From: Megalonaias nervosa
Taxonomy: Eukaryota; Mollusca; Bivalvia; Unionida; Unionidae
DNA length: 64,000 nucleotides
Assembly (NCBI GenBank): GCA_016617855.1
Contig: JAECUM010092839.1
Span: forward strand, 248,001-312,000
Direction of reading: 5' to 3'
Shown here: positions 46,271-58,442 of the stretch, piece after piece
Layout of the letters: each line of letters starts with the position of its first letter
Position numbering within the stretch: the first letter of the stretch is position 1
Notes under the pieces: generated by a model
The model's input: the letters and a program-made list of their open reading frames with translations, nothing else
The model's database searches: none
What the model was told of the DNA's origin: nothing
Position numbers and translations under genes: made by a program

Positions 46271-47150
46271 TTTTTTTGTTTACTGACAGTGTTAGATTCA
46301 AATCAGATCTTTGCCTCATATGTAAAGAAATTCAGAGGGTTTTGTACTTATTCATGTAACGTTAAAGATGATTATTTTGATGCAACAGTAAAGTGATACA
46401 GTACTCCCTCATTATGACACTGTCTGTGGGGCCCTTAGAGTATACAGTACCATCTGTTTTAAGACTAACTTGTACAAGTAATGAAGTACATTATACATTT
46501 AATCTTACTACATCTTAATGAAATGACGTCCATGACCATACTTACCTTGTAACAGAAGAGTGTTAAAGGCAGATATAGTGAGGGAGTGATGTAGATGTGT
46601 GTTTACTTTGATTCAGCTTGGACAGATGAATACAAAAAAGATCAGTATCCATTTGTTAAATTAAGACATCATTGTTTTATATCTGCATGATTAGCAGAAT
46701 TTGTTTATTTTTAATTACCAGAGTGAGCTTTACTCTTGCTTGTTAAGTTTGGAAATTTTGTGATACATGATGTGTAGTAGGCAATATTTAACTGTATATA
46801 AGTTTAAAGAACCTCACATGACATTTTTATAATTTATACCATTTTTATTTCATTTTTATGAGATCAAACTTTATGGGCTAATCTGAATTATGCTTTACCA
46901 ACCTGTAGAGAAACAAAACACATCTGGTAAAAATGAACCAAAGAAACTGTGTAGTTTGGATCAGTGCACTTGGAAGAAAACTCTCAAAGCAAATTTACTG
47001 AGAGGCTCTGTTGGGGTATTTTCATCAGTAGTATATCCATTTTGTAATATTGTTAGGCCTTTTGAGCATTTCATTTTGCTAAGGAAAGTGTTTCATTCCA
47101 GTTCATTTGACAGATAGGTTACCATAATAAAAGAGAGTAAGGTAACTTGA
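46271..47150 (+). other. 3' UTR of the host gene with poly(A) signal
   Basis: Continues from the stop codon without repeats. AATAAA at 47126-47131 is the first good poly(A) signal, which would give a 3' UTR near 870 bp. The small open frame 46890-47117 within it has no motif. The 3' end is inferred. Confidence 0.5.
47126..47131 (+). terminator. candidate polyadenylation signal
   Basis: Canonical AATAAA downstream of the host stop codon. No transcript evidence is available. Confidence 0.5.
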
Positions 47151-47204
47151 TGGCAAGATATTAAAGTTGCCAGTATCCTCCATTTTTTTTGTTTTTCAAA
47201 TCAA

Positions 47205-47900
47205 ATTATGATGTTGTCTGTCCATCCAGTAAATTATTAAATTTATTGTTAAGCCCATGATTTTGCAAATCTTGGAGAGATTTTGATGAAACAGTTCCCA
47301 GATATATATATGATAAGACTGTGTCTCATACCATAGTGAAGCCCCATATCAAACTTCAAGTTCACAGCAAGGAAAATAGCAAGTTAATGGCCTGAATCCT
47401 TGTTCAAGCTGCAGCTTTTGAAATGCTGAGGATATTTTGATCAGACTTTAGCTAGATATATATTATGACTAGATGGTATGTCAAAGCACACCACAGCCTC
47501 ACCACCTACCTCAAGGCCAAGGTCATTGCTGGGAAATTGTAAATCGATGACCCCCTTCTTTGTCCAGGTATAAACTTGTAACCACTTAGATATTTCAGTA
47601 AACTTTTAGCCACATGTATGTCATGACTATGGTGTGTTGCATGTCACAGCCTCATCCTATACCCTTAATGTCACAGCAAGGGAAAATATAAACCATTGAC
47701 TTATATAAACATTGAACCAATGAAAATATTTTAAAGAAACTTTAGTCCTTTGTATATTGTTAACTAGATGCAATGTCACATGTTACAGGTGCCTTTTGTC
47801 TCAAGGTTGAGGTCACATAAAATAAGAATAAACCCAGTGAATGAATATCCTTCACAGATTTGGAATGAAACTTGAGCCACTCGCATATTAACTCTTTAAT
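47205..47900 (+). repeat. ~150-bp tandem array (family D)
   Basis: Headed by 'gttgtctgtccatcc'. Blocks with 'atatgactagatggt(a)tgtca', 'cacagcctcaccac' and 'aaggtcacagcaaggaaaatagcaa' recur four or five times, strongly diverged. Confidence 0.6.
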
Positions 47901-48219
47901 ATTTTCTTGTTCAGGCTGTTTCATTCACAGAGATATTTTTTATCCAAATATTTATGTCCACAAGATTTCAAGTTCCTGACAAATTTGTTCACATACACAG
48001 CAAAGTACATGTATGTTTTTATAAGTGTCATAGATTCATGAGTAACATATAGCAACTCAACTTGCATTTCATTGTCTTGACATTTCAGTGAATTGTTTTA
48101 AGATTCATGATTTTTTTTTGCATCATTGATCAGTTGTTTTTGAAGTTTGTTTTGTTGTAATATCCCAGATCCTAGTAGTAGTAACATGTGCAAAATTCAA
48201 TTTAGTATCCATGTTTTTA

Positions 48220-49375
48220 TTAGCTCACCTTGCTGTGAGATCATGCATCTGTCAACAATCGCTATTTTCGATCTCTTATCAAGAACCACTGGACCAATTT
48301 TAACAATCTTGGCATGAAGGGTTTTCAAGTTTGCAAAATTGATGCCAATCTTCCATTAAGTATGGCAACCATTTCCAATACAAAACAAACCTTTCACAAA
48401 CACCACTCAAAAGAATTTGAACAGTTAGATATGATGACCCCAGTTACTAATGTGGAAAAATCATTAAATGAAGACTTGTTTAAAACTGTTAAGAAAAATT
48501 TGACAATATTTGACAGAAAGTATCCTGGCATAATTAGCTTTCATTTATATACCATTTATACCAGTCCACCATCAAATATGGCTGCCGTTATAAAAAATGT
48601 CAAAACCTTCAAATGTCTTCCTTGCAAAACCTGCTGAACATAACTGTACCAAATTTTAAAGAAAACATCCAACCAAAAAGGGGATTCAGTATTGTACAAA
48701 AAATGTCAACCTGCCGTCAAAAGTAGCTGCTGTTACTAATAACAGAAAAACCTGAAAGTGACTTCAATAAAACTGCTCTGGAGAACTTGACCAAATCTGA
48801 CTGCACACATGACTGCTGTTACCAAAAAAAAAGAAAGCATTTTATCAACTTTTTCTCAACAACCATTCAATAAAATATGACCAAATTTCACAGAAAGCAT
48901 CTAGGAAGAGTATGATTCAAATTTCTATAAGTTATACTGATCTGCCATCAAATATTGCCACTGTTACTAATAATAGAAAACATTTAAACATCTTCTCAGA
49001 GAAGTTCTAAATATAATTTAATCAGATTTGATAGAAATTATTGCCATATAAAGGGTTTTTAATTTTTTTGCAAATTATGCCAGTCTGCCATCAAATATAG
49101 CAATCTTTGCAAAAAAGAGGAAAACCTTTAATCAACTACTTCGGAAAAACCACTTGATAGAATTCAGCCAAACTGACAGAAAGCATCCTGGTATTGATAA
49201 AGTTCAGATGTGAACAAAATTTGCATATCCACCATCAAATATGGCCACCATTGCTAAAAGCAGAAAAACAATTAACTTATTATCAAAACCTACTCAACAT
49301 AATTTTACAAATTTTGACAGTAGGCATCTTGCCTTAAAGACATTTTACAGGGATTCCAATAACAAATAAATTAGC
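48220..49375 (+). repeat. ~150-170-bp tandem array (family E)
   Basis: Head: 'tagctcaccttgctgtgagatcatgcatctgtc', with a short stem CTCAC/GTGAG (48224-48239). Recurrent blocks: 'ccatcaaatatggctgc(c/t)(g/a)tta', 'aaaacctttcaatcaactt' and 'gacagaaagcatcctggcataaa', about seven units. The open frame 48314-48637 is repeat-derived. An isolated unit lies at 50260-50480. Confidence 0.75.
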
Positions 49376-50255
49376 AGGACTAGAGCAGGGGCAGAAACTC
49401 CCTTCTGGGGTATGAAATGGTGTTTGGGCATCAACTCGGGTTGGTCTGGCTTTCCTTGATCAAGAGATGTGAAATTTGTAAAAGGATCTATCTAAAAAAA
49501 AAAAAAGGTTTTTAAAAAATGTATGGGAGAACACAAGTCACCAGGTGATAGAATAGTAAGGAAAATAAGCAAAATTGAGCTTTATGAATAACACACAACT
49601 AAATTCAAGAGTAAAATACTGTATATGTGCTGACAATGTACATATTATAAATACATTACAGATCTGTTTCTAAATGAATTGAAGAAAGTAAACTCTCTTT
49701 CAGTAAATGTTTAATATATGTCACAATGTGTGCTGTATTCGTGTTATATTTTGTGTTCATCATGTGCTTGGATTTAGGTGAGACTGTGAGCACAATGTTT
49801 GACAAGTTCATCATTAGTATCGTTTAGAGTCCATTAGCTTGTTTATTATGTCTATTTCATGCCATCATATCCAATCTGCATAAATTATAGAACTCTTATG
49901 ATAATTTGTTACAAACTAGTTTTGGATTTTACTTAGCTAAAATCAAGCATGTGCCTTCTTTTAGTATTAGTACACAATCACCACTCTTGATCACAATTGA
50001 TTGAGTATGAAAGGAAAGAGGCTGCATATTTATTGATCTCATTGACAGATTGAACTGTGTATTAGGTAAATGCTTTCAACAATGATGAATCAGAAAAACA
50101 AGCATCTTCTCAACTTAGATCAATCTGTATCAAATTGAAGATGTTAAAATTAATTAGATGAATCATCTGCACTAGAATATGGCAATGAATTATAAAACTT
50201 TTTAAAGGAACTTTCATGAAAATCTGGCTTTGTAGGCAACAATTACTGTGCAAAT
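49376..50255. other. intergenic non-coding sequence
   Basis: An A-homopolymer lies at about 49494-49506. Nothing else recognised. Confidence 0.4.
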
Positions 50256-50259
50256 CATG

Positions 50260-50480
50260 AACTTCTATTGGAAACCCTGCAAATTTATAAAAATGGTGCC
50301 AGTCCTTCTTCAGACATGGTCACAAGGCTAAAAAAAGAAGAAACAAATGTCTCAGCACTTTTATCTCATAAAATAATAATGCTCAAGAGAATTTGCTTAA
50401 AATTTGATAGAAAGCAAGCTGGCATAAAGGTCTTTCAGCATTGGATAGATGATGCAGATGTGCCGTCAGATAGTGATGAA
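50260..50480 (+). repeat. isolated family E unit
   Basis: 'ggtgccagtccttcttcagacatggtcac', 'ttgatagaaagcaagctggcataaagg' and 'tgccgtcagatag' match the units at 48.3-49.3 kb. Confidence 0.6.
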
Positions 50481-53150
50481 TGAAGTGTAGACTTATCGTT
50501 ATTACTTTGGAAACCCTGTGGAATTGCTTGTGTCAAAACTTGGAGATATTTAGTATCATCCCAAAATTTCTAACAGACACTAAGAACTTTTTATTTGTTT
50601 TATTAATGTTTTTCTTTCTTTTATTTTCTTGGTATGACCCCTGGTGTGTTTTCTCTTATGGACCCCAAATACATCATTTAAATTAAAATGCACCAACCCT
50701 GCCAAGTCAGCACTAACATATATGTATCTTCTCTACTAGTTTGTAAAAACTAATTTCTGCAATCTTGCAATCGTTACATGTTAATTGCTATCAGATACTA
50801 ATACAATATTCACAATTTACTTTTTATATTTCATTAGCTCATATCGGATTTTGTATATAAAGATAGAATTTTAATACAGCTTAGCCATTTCTTTCCTGCC
50901 GCAGTGGTATACACAACCACAACCGTACTTATTATGATTACATGGAAGTATGCCAATGCATATGCACGTATTAATATGTAAAACTTTATTTCTTCTAAAT
51001 GGGTCTGCTTTACATTTAGGACCATCATGAAGTTGATATTTCTTGAAAGACACAAACTCATGTGTCCTTAGGCAAACACATGACTCTTATTGCCTGATAA
51101 ACCTAATCAAAGCCTTCTGGCAAAAACACTGAACCCAACCATATAAAAGAATGTTATTGTGTGTTTCTTATTTATACCAATCACAAAATATACCCATATA
51201 TCCATTGTTCCTGATCGAAACAGAATTTGCATTTCAGAATTCAATTGCATTTCCCTGATTAAACTTATTCTACTTGACAGTTTATAGTCAAATGATGTCG
51301 GGAAATCAGATTTATACTTGCAATCAATACCTGGTTTGGTTGGGCTGAGCCAGCTTTAAGTAATTGTGCCTTAAAGGTTTTCAACCGTATGCTAAGCCCT
51401 TTCCAACATGCATAAGTTCTCATAAGGCACAGCCAGTGGTTCAGAGCCTCATATTTCTTTAAAAACCCTTTCCCTTACAATTGTTTTCCTGCTCTCCTAG
51501 ATGTCTGTGAGATGAAGAAGAAAGCTTAATGCCCTTTCTAAAGATAAAGGTAGTTTGCCATTCAACAGCGATCATTATGATTCATTTTCAGCATCATTCT
51601 GTAGCTCCATCCCCTACAGAGATCTCAAGTCTCAGTCATACATGTGTTGGAGATGATCAAAAATAACTCTTATGCTCAGTTAGGGCTTTATGGTTCTCTT
51701 TGGCCACTTCAGAAGGGAGATATAAGGGTAGGAAATGTCTCCTCCCCTCCCCCCACTCTTAAGGGCTCTGCTGATATCTTGGCACCTACTATTTATATGT
51801 GGAGTCTCCAGGACCAAGGGGGCTTATCAGTCCTTTACTGAGAAGGACTTTTCATTCATGATGATTAAGGTCCGAGCTATTGCTACTTTATGGACCTATC
51901 AAACATATTCTATGAAAGCTGTATTTTGGCCATCAATCACTACTTTCTCCTCCTTTCTTCAAACTAGTGCACAAGAGCAAAGGCATATTTTCTTTGGAGC
52001 CAACATTTGCATCAGAAAAAGTGTTGCAAGCTCATACCAACTTAACAGTAGTTGACATCGCTATAAGAGTGAGTATATTCTGGTTTTATACAAGTTGTTG
52101 AGACCATCAGCCTCCTACTACACTGGCAAATTCAGCAAATGCAACAGTAACATAATGTGTTGCTGATATTAAAATGTAGTTGGTGGGTAACACTAATTTT
52201 ATTGATATAATACTTAATGTCACTATTGCCAGATTGCCTCGTCTCATTATGCTCTGATGTCCCACAAGTAGTCTTGGTTCTTAAATCTTAAAAAAGGGGT
52301 AGGCTACTGTGCATGGGCCTAAGACATTGGTGGGTGAGCAGACAGCGTCCGTGATCATATCTGCATCTTTCTTGTTCTGGACTTTTAGAGTTTTCCATCT
52401 GATAAGAGGATAGAATTTTCTAATACAGACAATGATAATTTCCATCCTGAACATTTACGCAACACAGTACATCATTCAAATTAGTTTTACCCAGCCCCAA
52501 AACTACATTTTATATGAACCAATAAAGACTACTGAACAATTAAAAAATCCAGAATTTTTATGAAAATTACAAACTTTTTGATCAATGATTACAGATTTTG
52601 GGTTTGGGTGTTGTCATATGTATTTTGATTATTTTGAGCACTTACTTTCTCAATAACCTAAACATGAATATTTATGCATCCTGCTTAGTTGGTTCATTTT
52701 CAGTGCCACTGTTCAGAAATACCAGAAGTAGGTCATAGTGACTTGCTTCTCCCACTTAAGGTACTAAATTGGTATTAAGCACAAGGCAGGCAGGTTAGAA
52801 TGTACCATTGAATGAAACCCTAGTGAAATTTAAAAAACTGTTCTTGTTGCATTTTTTTTTTCTTCAGTTTAGACAGAAAGATAATTTTAAATATATTTTT
52901 TAATTATTTGAATTAGATTCTGATGGTGACAGTAAAACTGACATCTTGTAAGAAATATTTCTGCATCTTTGTCACTTTGTATATATTTAAACAAATATAT
53001 AATCAGTATGTCTTGTACTTCATTGCTTTGCTTAAACAATAGTTTTGCATTTATCAGTGTTAGATTTTGATCAGTGGTGCAAGAAAGCCAGTTTGGTCAG
53101 GTATGCTGTACCATTAAGATATTTTTGCCAGTACATTTGTACTGTAAAAA
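50481..53150. other. intergenic sequence, no supported gene
   Basis: The segment 51480-52060 is less AT-rich and has two overlapping + open frames (51644-51841 and 51735-52055), but no motif or splice structure. The two reverse frames near 50834-51061 overlap each other. No repeat family recognised. Confidence 0.4.
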
Positions 53151-53151
53151 T

Positions 53152-53187
53152 GGGATCGGGGGGGTGGGGGGTGGGGGTGGGGGTGGT
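53152..53187 (+). other. G-rich tract with quadruplex potential
   Basis: Seven-, six-, five- and five-G runs separated by single T residues (about 53158-53184) give at least four adjacent runs of five or more G. It is followed by GGTACCGTACC. It is the only comparable G-rich block in the window. Confidence 0.9.
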
Positions 53188-53254
53188 ACCGTACCAGCAA
53201 GAGTTCAAATATACTTACACTACTTGCACCACTGATTTTGATACATCATGAATG

Positions 53255-53469
53255 TACCATATATACTTGCTTAAAAGTCAAGTCAAAATGCAAACAACAA
53301 AGATCCAGATCTGCCATGGCATATATGCCTGTCAATCAGGGTCTATATTGTTCGTTTTAATCATTACTCCTAACAAACTGCAGAGACCCAGATCTGCCGA
53401 TACATTATGCATTGGCAGATCTGGGTCTGTGCAGTTTGCAGTTGGACTCATAAGCGAGTATATATGGTA
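53255..53469 (+). mobile_element. hairpin MITE, copy d (best preserved)
   Basis: Ends: TACCATATATACTTGCTTAA and 'ttaTaagcgagtatatatggta' type (right end 'cataagcgagtatatatggta'), a good inverted repeat. Inside are the 'gcaaacaacaaagatccagatctgcc' half-hairpin and the near-perfect GAGACCCAGATCTGCC / GGCAGATCTGGGTCT hairpin. No coding capacity. Confidence 0.9.
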
Positions 53470-54054
53470 ATATATCTACATTTATGTCCAAGATTATACT
53501 TAAATACTGAAATTCACATGTTTCATTACTATTTATTGTTATGACACAGTCTGGCATTTATTACGACATCTGTGATAACCTATTGTTTCTTGCAGAACGA
53601 ATGCTTAATTTTTTTGGTGCTGTTCAGATGAATGTTTTTGTTGAATTTGTCTCTGTCTGTACTAAATTTGATATATGGCAGCTGAACACAACATATAGAA
53701 ATGAGTTACGTGATGGGACCAAACCAAACGGAATGTTCTGTTTTCACAGATCCCAAAGACATCGATACAAACTTTACTAGCTGTATTTACTGATGTACAA
53801 TGCACACCAAATTGCAAATCAATGATAGATCAGGCCTTCTTCCCATCAAAAACTTCACTTGACCAATCAGAAGGCTGCATTTGTCAGTTTCAAGTTTTTC
53901 AAGTAATATTTCCACGTCTGGATAACATTTATTGCTCGACACTGAACCTTACTAAAAAATATTCCGATTAAGCAAAATGCTACATTTAAACATTTCTAGC
54001 AAGATTCCCAGATCATGGAGTAACACATTTACTCCAACTTTTGAGTGAAGTTTC

Positions 54055-54195
54055 ATGACAGAAGGACCAGATCTGCAGTGAATTCTGTCCTGGCAGATCA
54101 AGATCTTTGCAGTTCATTCTCTTGTGATGTGAACAGTATATAACCTGAATTGTCAACATATGGAAAGGCAGATCTGGTTTTATGCTGTTTTGTGT
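54055..54195. repeat. hairpin-arm fragments
   Basis: 'accagatctgcagtgaattctgtcctggcagatcaagatctttgcag' and 'aaggcagatctggttttatgctg' are partial arms of the hairpin family, inverted with respect to one another. Confidence 0.6.
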
Positions 54196-55095
54196 TGGGT
54201 ATAAAATACACGCAGTAAAGTACACTAATTTGTAAAGTTGGTATCAGTTTTTTAAATTGTTTGACAGAGTTATATATTAGAATGTTAAGCATTTCAGATT
54301 GTTTGTCTTCAGTTCAAATCCAGTACAAAATTACTTTCAGCCCTAATCATGACTTATAAGGGACATGTTTAATACAGAACAGTTCAACATTTGAATTTTT
54401 GAAGGTTTATGTTTTTGATCACTATGCTTGCGAACAGTTGTTGAAGACAAGTATGAGAGTCAAGGGGTCAAGAAAAGAAAGTACTCATGTGAATGATGAT
54501 AAGAACTAACATGCAGGATCTTTGGATATTTACTTGGGAATGGAAAGGGGGTAAGGTGGACATAACAAACGAGAAGCTTTATGTGGAATTCCAGAAATTA
54601 TCTTTGCATTGAAGTGCTTTTTTTTTTTATAAAAGGCATTGCATAGTGTGACTATCAGGAAACTTTCAGTGCTAGCCCAAGAGTCCTAGATTTGAGTAGT
54701 AGTATCTGGAAGTTTCCAACTATATTTGGAAGGTTTGTAAGTGTATATTGCCTTTTCTCAACAGTTTATAGCATGCCTAGCAAATATTTTCATGTTTTCT
54801 AAAACTCCAACCAAATACAGCTAAAATTTTACCTTTCATATGCTAAATTTAATATGCAGTATATTTTAATTGTAGTCCAAGTCTCTGTCACTCTGCTGAC
54901 AGGTTATGTCAGATCCAATCAAGAAGTCCAGATTTTGCCACTACAGGGTGTGTTTGTTGGCCTATATATTTCACTTGGGCATGGGACATTACTCATTTTG
55001 CCACAGCAATAAATAACCTACTTGTTTTGCAGTGCCTCAGCGCACAAACACAAACCAGAATGCCCATATCACCATCTTCCATTTTGTCTCTGTTC
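54196..55095. other. intergenic non-coding sequence
   Basis: No feature recognised. Confidence 0.4.
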
Positions 55096-55109
55096 CTAAT
55101 ACCTCTGTC

Positions 55110-55262
55110 ATCTCATTTAGTCTGTTTGTACCTTTGTTGTGTTCCACTTAGTACTGTTCACATACCTCATTCATCATCTCTCATTTAGTCTGTTTGTACC
55201 TTTGTTGTGTCCCACTTAGTACTGTTCACATACCTCATTCATCATCTCACATGTAGTCACTG
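55110..55262. repeat. ~72-bp tandem duplication
   Basis: TCATTTAGTCTGTTTGTACC + 'tttgttgtgt(t/c)ccacttagtactgttcacatacctcattcatcatctc' occurs twice with one or two differences. Confidence 0.95.
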
Positions 55263-57009
55263 TTCCAACACTTCAGTCATCTCCCATTTTATGACAGTTT
55301 GGACATCAGAAAGAACAGTGGTATGGTACAAAAATTGTCCAACAAATCATATGAGTGAGGGCATGCATAATAAGTACCTGATGTAAAGATAAATAAGCTA
55401 ACAGCATATACAAGTCACACATATCCATGGAATATTGGCAATGAAATATATCCATCAAAGGGGGAGGGGGGCTTTTTAATAGGCATTAGGCTCTAACATC
55501 AGCTGTTGGCAGAATGATGTCAGTGACTTGGACTTAAAAATTGTTGGTCACTATGAAAATTGATGAAATTGTTCAAAATGGCATTTGTTTTTGGTCAGTA
55601 ACTTGAATGGCAACCATATTTTAAAGTCTCACAATGCAGTCAATTTTGCTTGTAACGTCAGTGATGTATATTGAGAAACAATCATTGACTTGCTATCCAT
55701 CTAATTGTTTAATGCAAAATAATTTAGAATGTAGATTTATATATAATTTATTCATTTATTGCCATTCCTATTAACACTGATCAAACTTTGAAACTAGAGG
55801 AGAAAGATTTTTTTATAATAAATTTACAGTTATTGAAAAATCATAGATCAGATCTGGTCTGATTTAAAATACAGCTCTAATTTTTATATAAATAAAGCCA
55901 GAATTTTTTATGTAAATTAACAATAACCTTATTAGCTCATATTTTTTTTATTAATTTATGGATGGGGTACATACATTATTTAAGTTAGAAGCTGCTCCAA
56001 AAGCTGTACCTCGCCAGTTTTTTTTTTGCATAGGTGATCCAACAGTTTTAACCTTTCAACTAAATCAAATAATAAAGCATCAAAAAAAGTACCAAACAAT
56101 CTGTTCAATCTGTTCCAATTCTCTTCAGTAGAGGAATATTTCTTGGCTTTGTGCATGTTAATTCTTTTTTTGAAGAATTGATGATTTTCATGTCAAAATA
56201 TGACACCATTAGGAAAATGCCATAGTTGACAAGAATTTGGTATACTGTGCAGTACACAATGCATCAGGTGAAACTACTGATAATTCTGACAGAAAGAAGT
56301 CTCTGAACTATACACATTATATTCTTTTAGAAAAGGATGTTCAACAAAAGAACATTTAATGAGTAAGGTTACATTTAGTAAACGCATCATTTCAGATTTG
56401 TAAACTAAAGTACAGGCTTTCGTTATTGTATGGCCTACAGGAAGACTGTACCAGGTTTTGGTGCAAACAAATGAAACCGGGTTAATGTGAATGATATTTC
56501 AATTTTGATTTACAAAACATGAGATACACAGCAAGCTTTGTTGATTTTATTTTATCTTATATTTAAATGTGCTGAAATATGAATATGAAAGTGGTTCATT
56601 ATGAATGAACCTCATTGTCTCAATCATTGAGACTGACTAGAAATCTTGCAGAATATACTTTCTGTCTTGCTGCTTTATACGCTAAAACCTAACTCCTTTG
56701 AGTGATAGTAATGCCCCTGTGACAAATATAAAAGAAATGGGACTTAATTATCCTTCCAATAAAGCTGATATAAACCTTTGCCTGAATTATTCAGCAACTT
56801 GTGAAATAGGTATTGTCATGGTTATAAGTGTGGTGACAGAAAACTTGGATGACATTGTTTTGAATATGTAGATTATCTAGCAAGCTGACAAATAGACAAA
56901 AACCAGAGAATCACATTAACTCATTATTCATGCTACTAAGAATAAATTAATGTGTGTACAGTTTGCTGTTAGCATTTTATCATTGTTAGCACCTCAGAAA
57001 TAGTACTTA
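55263..57009. other. intergenic non-coding sequence
   Basis: AT-rich; nothing recognised before the candidate 3' LTR. Confidence 0.4.
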
Positions 57010-57592
57010 TGTTACAGCACTTGCCTTCTACTCACAGAATAGAAAATACAAGTCCAGTATTTGTTATAAGAAATTGGGTTTATTGTGCACAAGGCTGGTA
57101 AATAGAGATAAATACATTTCTCCGACATTCTTACATCCTTATATGGAACAAAGGTCAAGTCCCATTTTCCTTGAAGCAAAAGAATCATCAGGCACTTTTC
57201 TTAACTGCAATCCCATGACCAGCACCCTTCAGAAGCTCCAATGGAATGACCACCACTAACACATGCTGTTCATGGTATGTTGTTTATACAGACAAGTAGC
57301 AAACTAACCAATCAGAAAGTTACTTACCATTTGTATATAGTGGAACAGCTCAGCATGAACAATAATCAGGGTAGCTTCATTGCTCAGAGTGACCAAAACT
57401 TGGAACAGATAATCCTGGTTCAGGGTTGCCTAATTGGCTAAATATGTGTAAAATGAGAATAACACAATAATTGCAAAAGATGACTATTTCACTCATCAAT
57501 GAACTCTAATTACATAAAATAATAAAATACCCACTTGTGCCTAAATAAAACATGAATATATAAAATTATAAAATATATGCTTCTGCTACACA
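57010..57592 (-). repeat. candidate 3' LTR
   Basis: Read on the - strand it would begin TGTGTAGCAG and end CTGTAACA, the usual TG...CA form. It contains AATAAA ('gtgcacaataaaccc') about 60 bp before the proposed end. It directly follows a polypurine tract. No matching partner was found near 63.1-64.0 kb, so both the identity and the far boundary are tentative. Confidence 0.35.
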
Positions 57593-57605
57593 CTTCCCAC
57601 CACAC
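57593..57605 (-). other. candidate polypurine tract
   Basis: - strand GTGTGGTGGGAAG, about 120 bp after the pol stop and immediately before TGTG. This is the expected position for the plus-strand primer of an LTR element. Confidence 0.5.
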
Positions 57606-57726
57606 ATTTAAATGATGTCCTCATCATTTAGGGGTATCCACCATGATGGAAATTATGGCTTTGGAAATGGTTTCAGGCGTACTGTTAAAAACTCTGTGTG
57701 CAATGACTGGAGGACACTGACTTTTG

Positions 57727-58442
57727 TTAGCCACCTGGCTCAGTAACAGCTTGGGACATCACATAGTCTCCAGAGGTCATCCATGAAGGTACTTTCGTCA
57801 CTCGACTAGAACGTTGTGGTGGTGGAACAGGCAAGGAACTCTTCTTTGTTTATAACTGATCATTCTTTGTTTATAACTGATCAGTAACTACTACATTACT
57901 GGGGCTGTCAACCCTGGTGTGACTCGGTACTGTAGAGTCATCATCAATGTTGATCACAGTGTCTTCTGGATTCATAGCTCCAGACTGTTCAGTAGTATGA
58001 GCACTCTGCTCATTATCATCAACTGCACTATCTGAAACCAACTCCTCCCATGCTGGGATTACCATCATCTTGTTTTGAAGAGATTTCATCATCCACTCTA
58101 AGACTCTCACTGGAGGAGTCTGCAATTGAATTTTCGCTGGCTAAATCATCTTCAACACTGTTCCTGACAGACATCTCCCATATCTGCCATTTCGGAACCA
58201 CCAGATACACCAATCATTTCATTATCACTTGGAAGATAAAGCAATATAGAGTTCTTTTCATCCTGGTCTGAATCTGTTTCCCTGAAATTATTCTTGGGTG
58301 AATTTGCTGTCCTGGATGTCGCAGACTTGAAAGCTTGTTTCTCTTGCTTACAATTACTGTGCTCTGATTGAATTGGCAGGGTGCCAATAGGAAGCAGCAA
58401 ATTTCTATAAAGCATGCATTTGGGTCCTTTGCTGTCTTCCAA
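57727..58442 (-). pseudogene. Gypsy pol C-terminal tail, broken
   Basis: After the integrase the text continues with LYRNLLLPIGTLPIQSEHSN (58442-58152 frame). An acidic Ser/Asp-rich linker follows (58125-57871), then SRVTKVPSWMTSGDYVMS ending at a stop at 57727-57729. This tail pattern is common in animal Gypsy elements. The pieces are in different frames. A 21-bp tandem duplication (57842-57883, tctttgtttataactgatca) adds to the damage. Confidence 0.8.

Noticed and set aside
51644..52055. Two overlapping open frames in a less AT-rich segment
   Set aside because: No recognisable domain, no splice sites of good quality, and neither frame continues.
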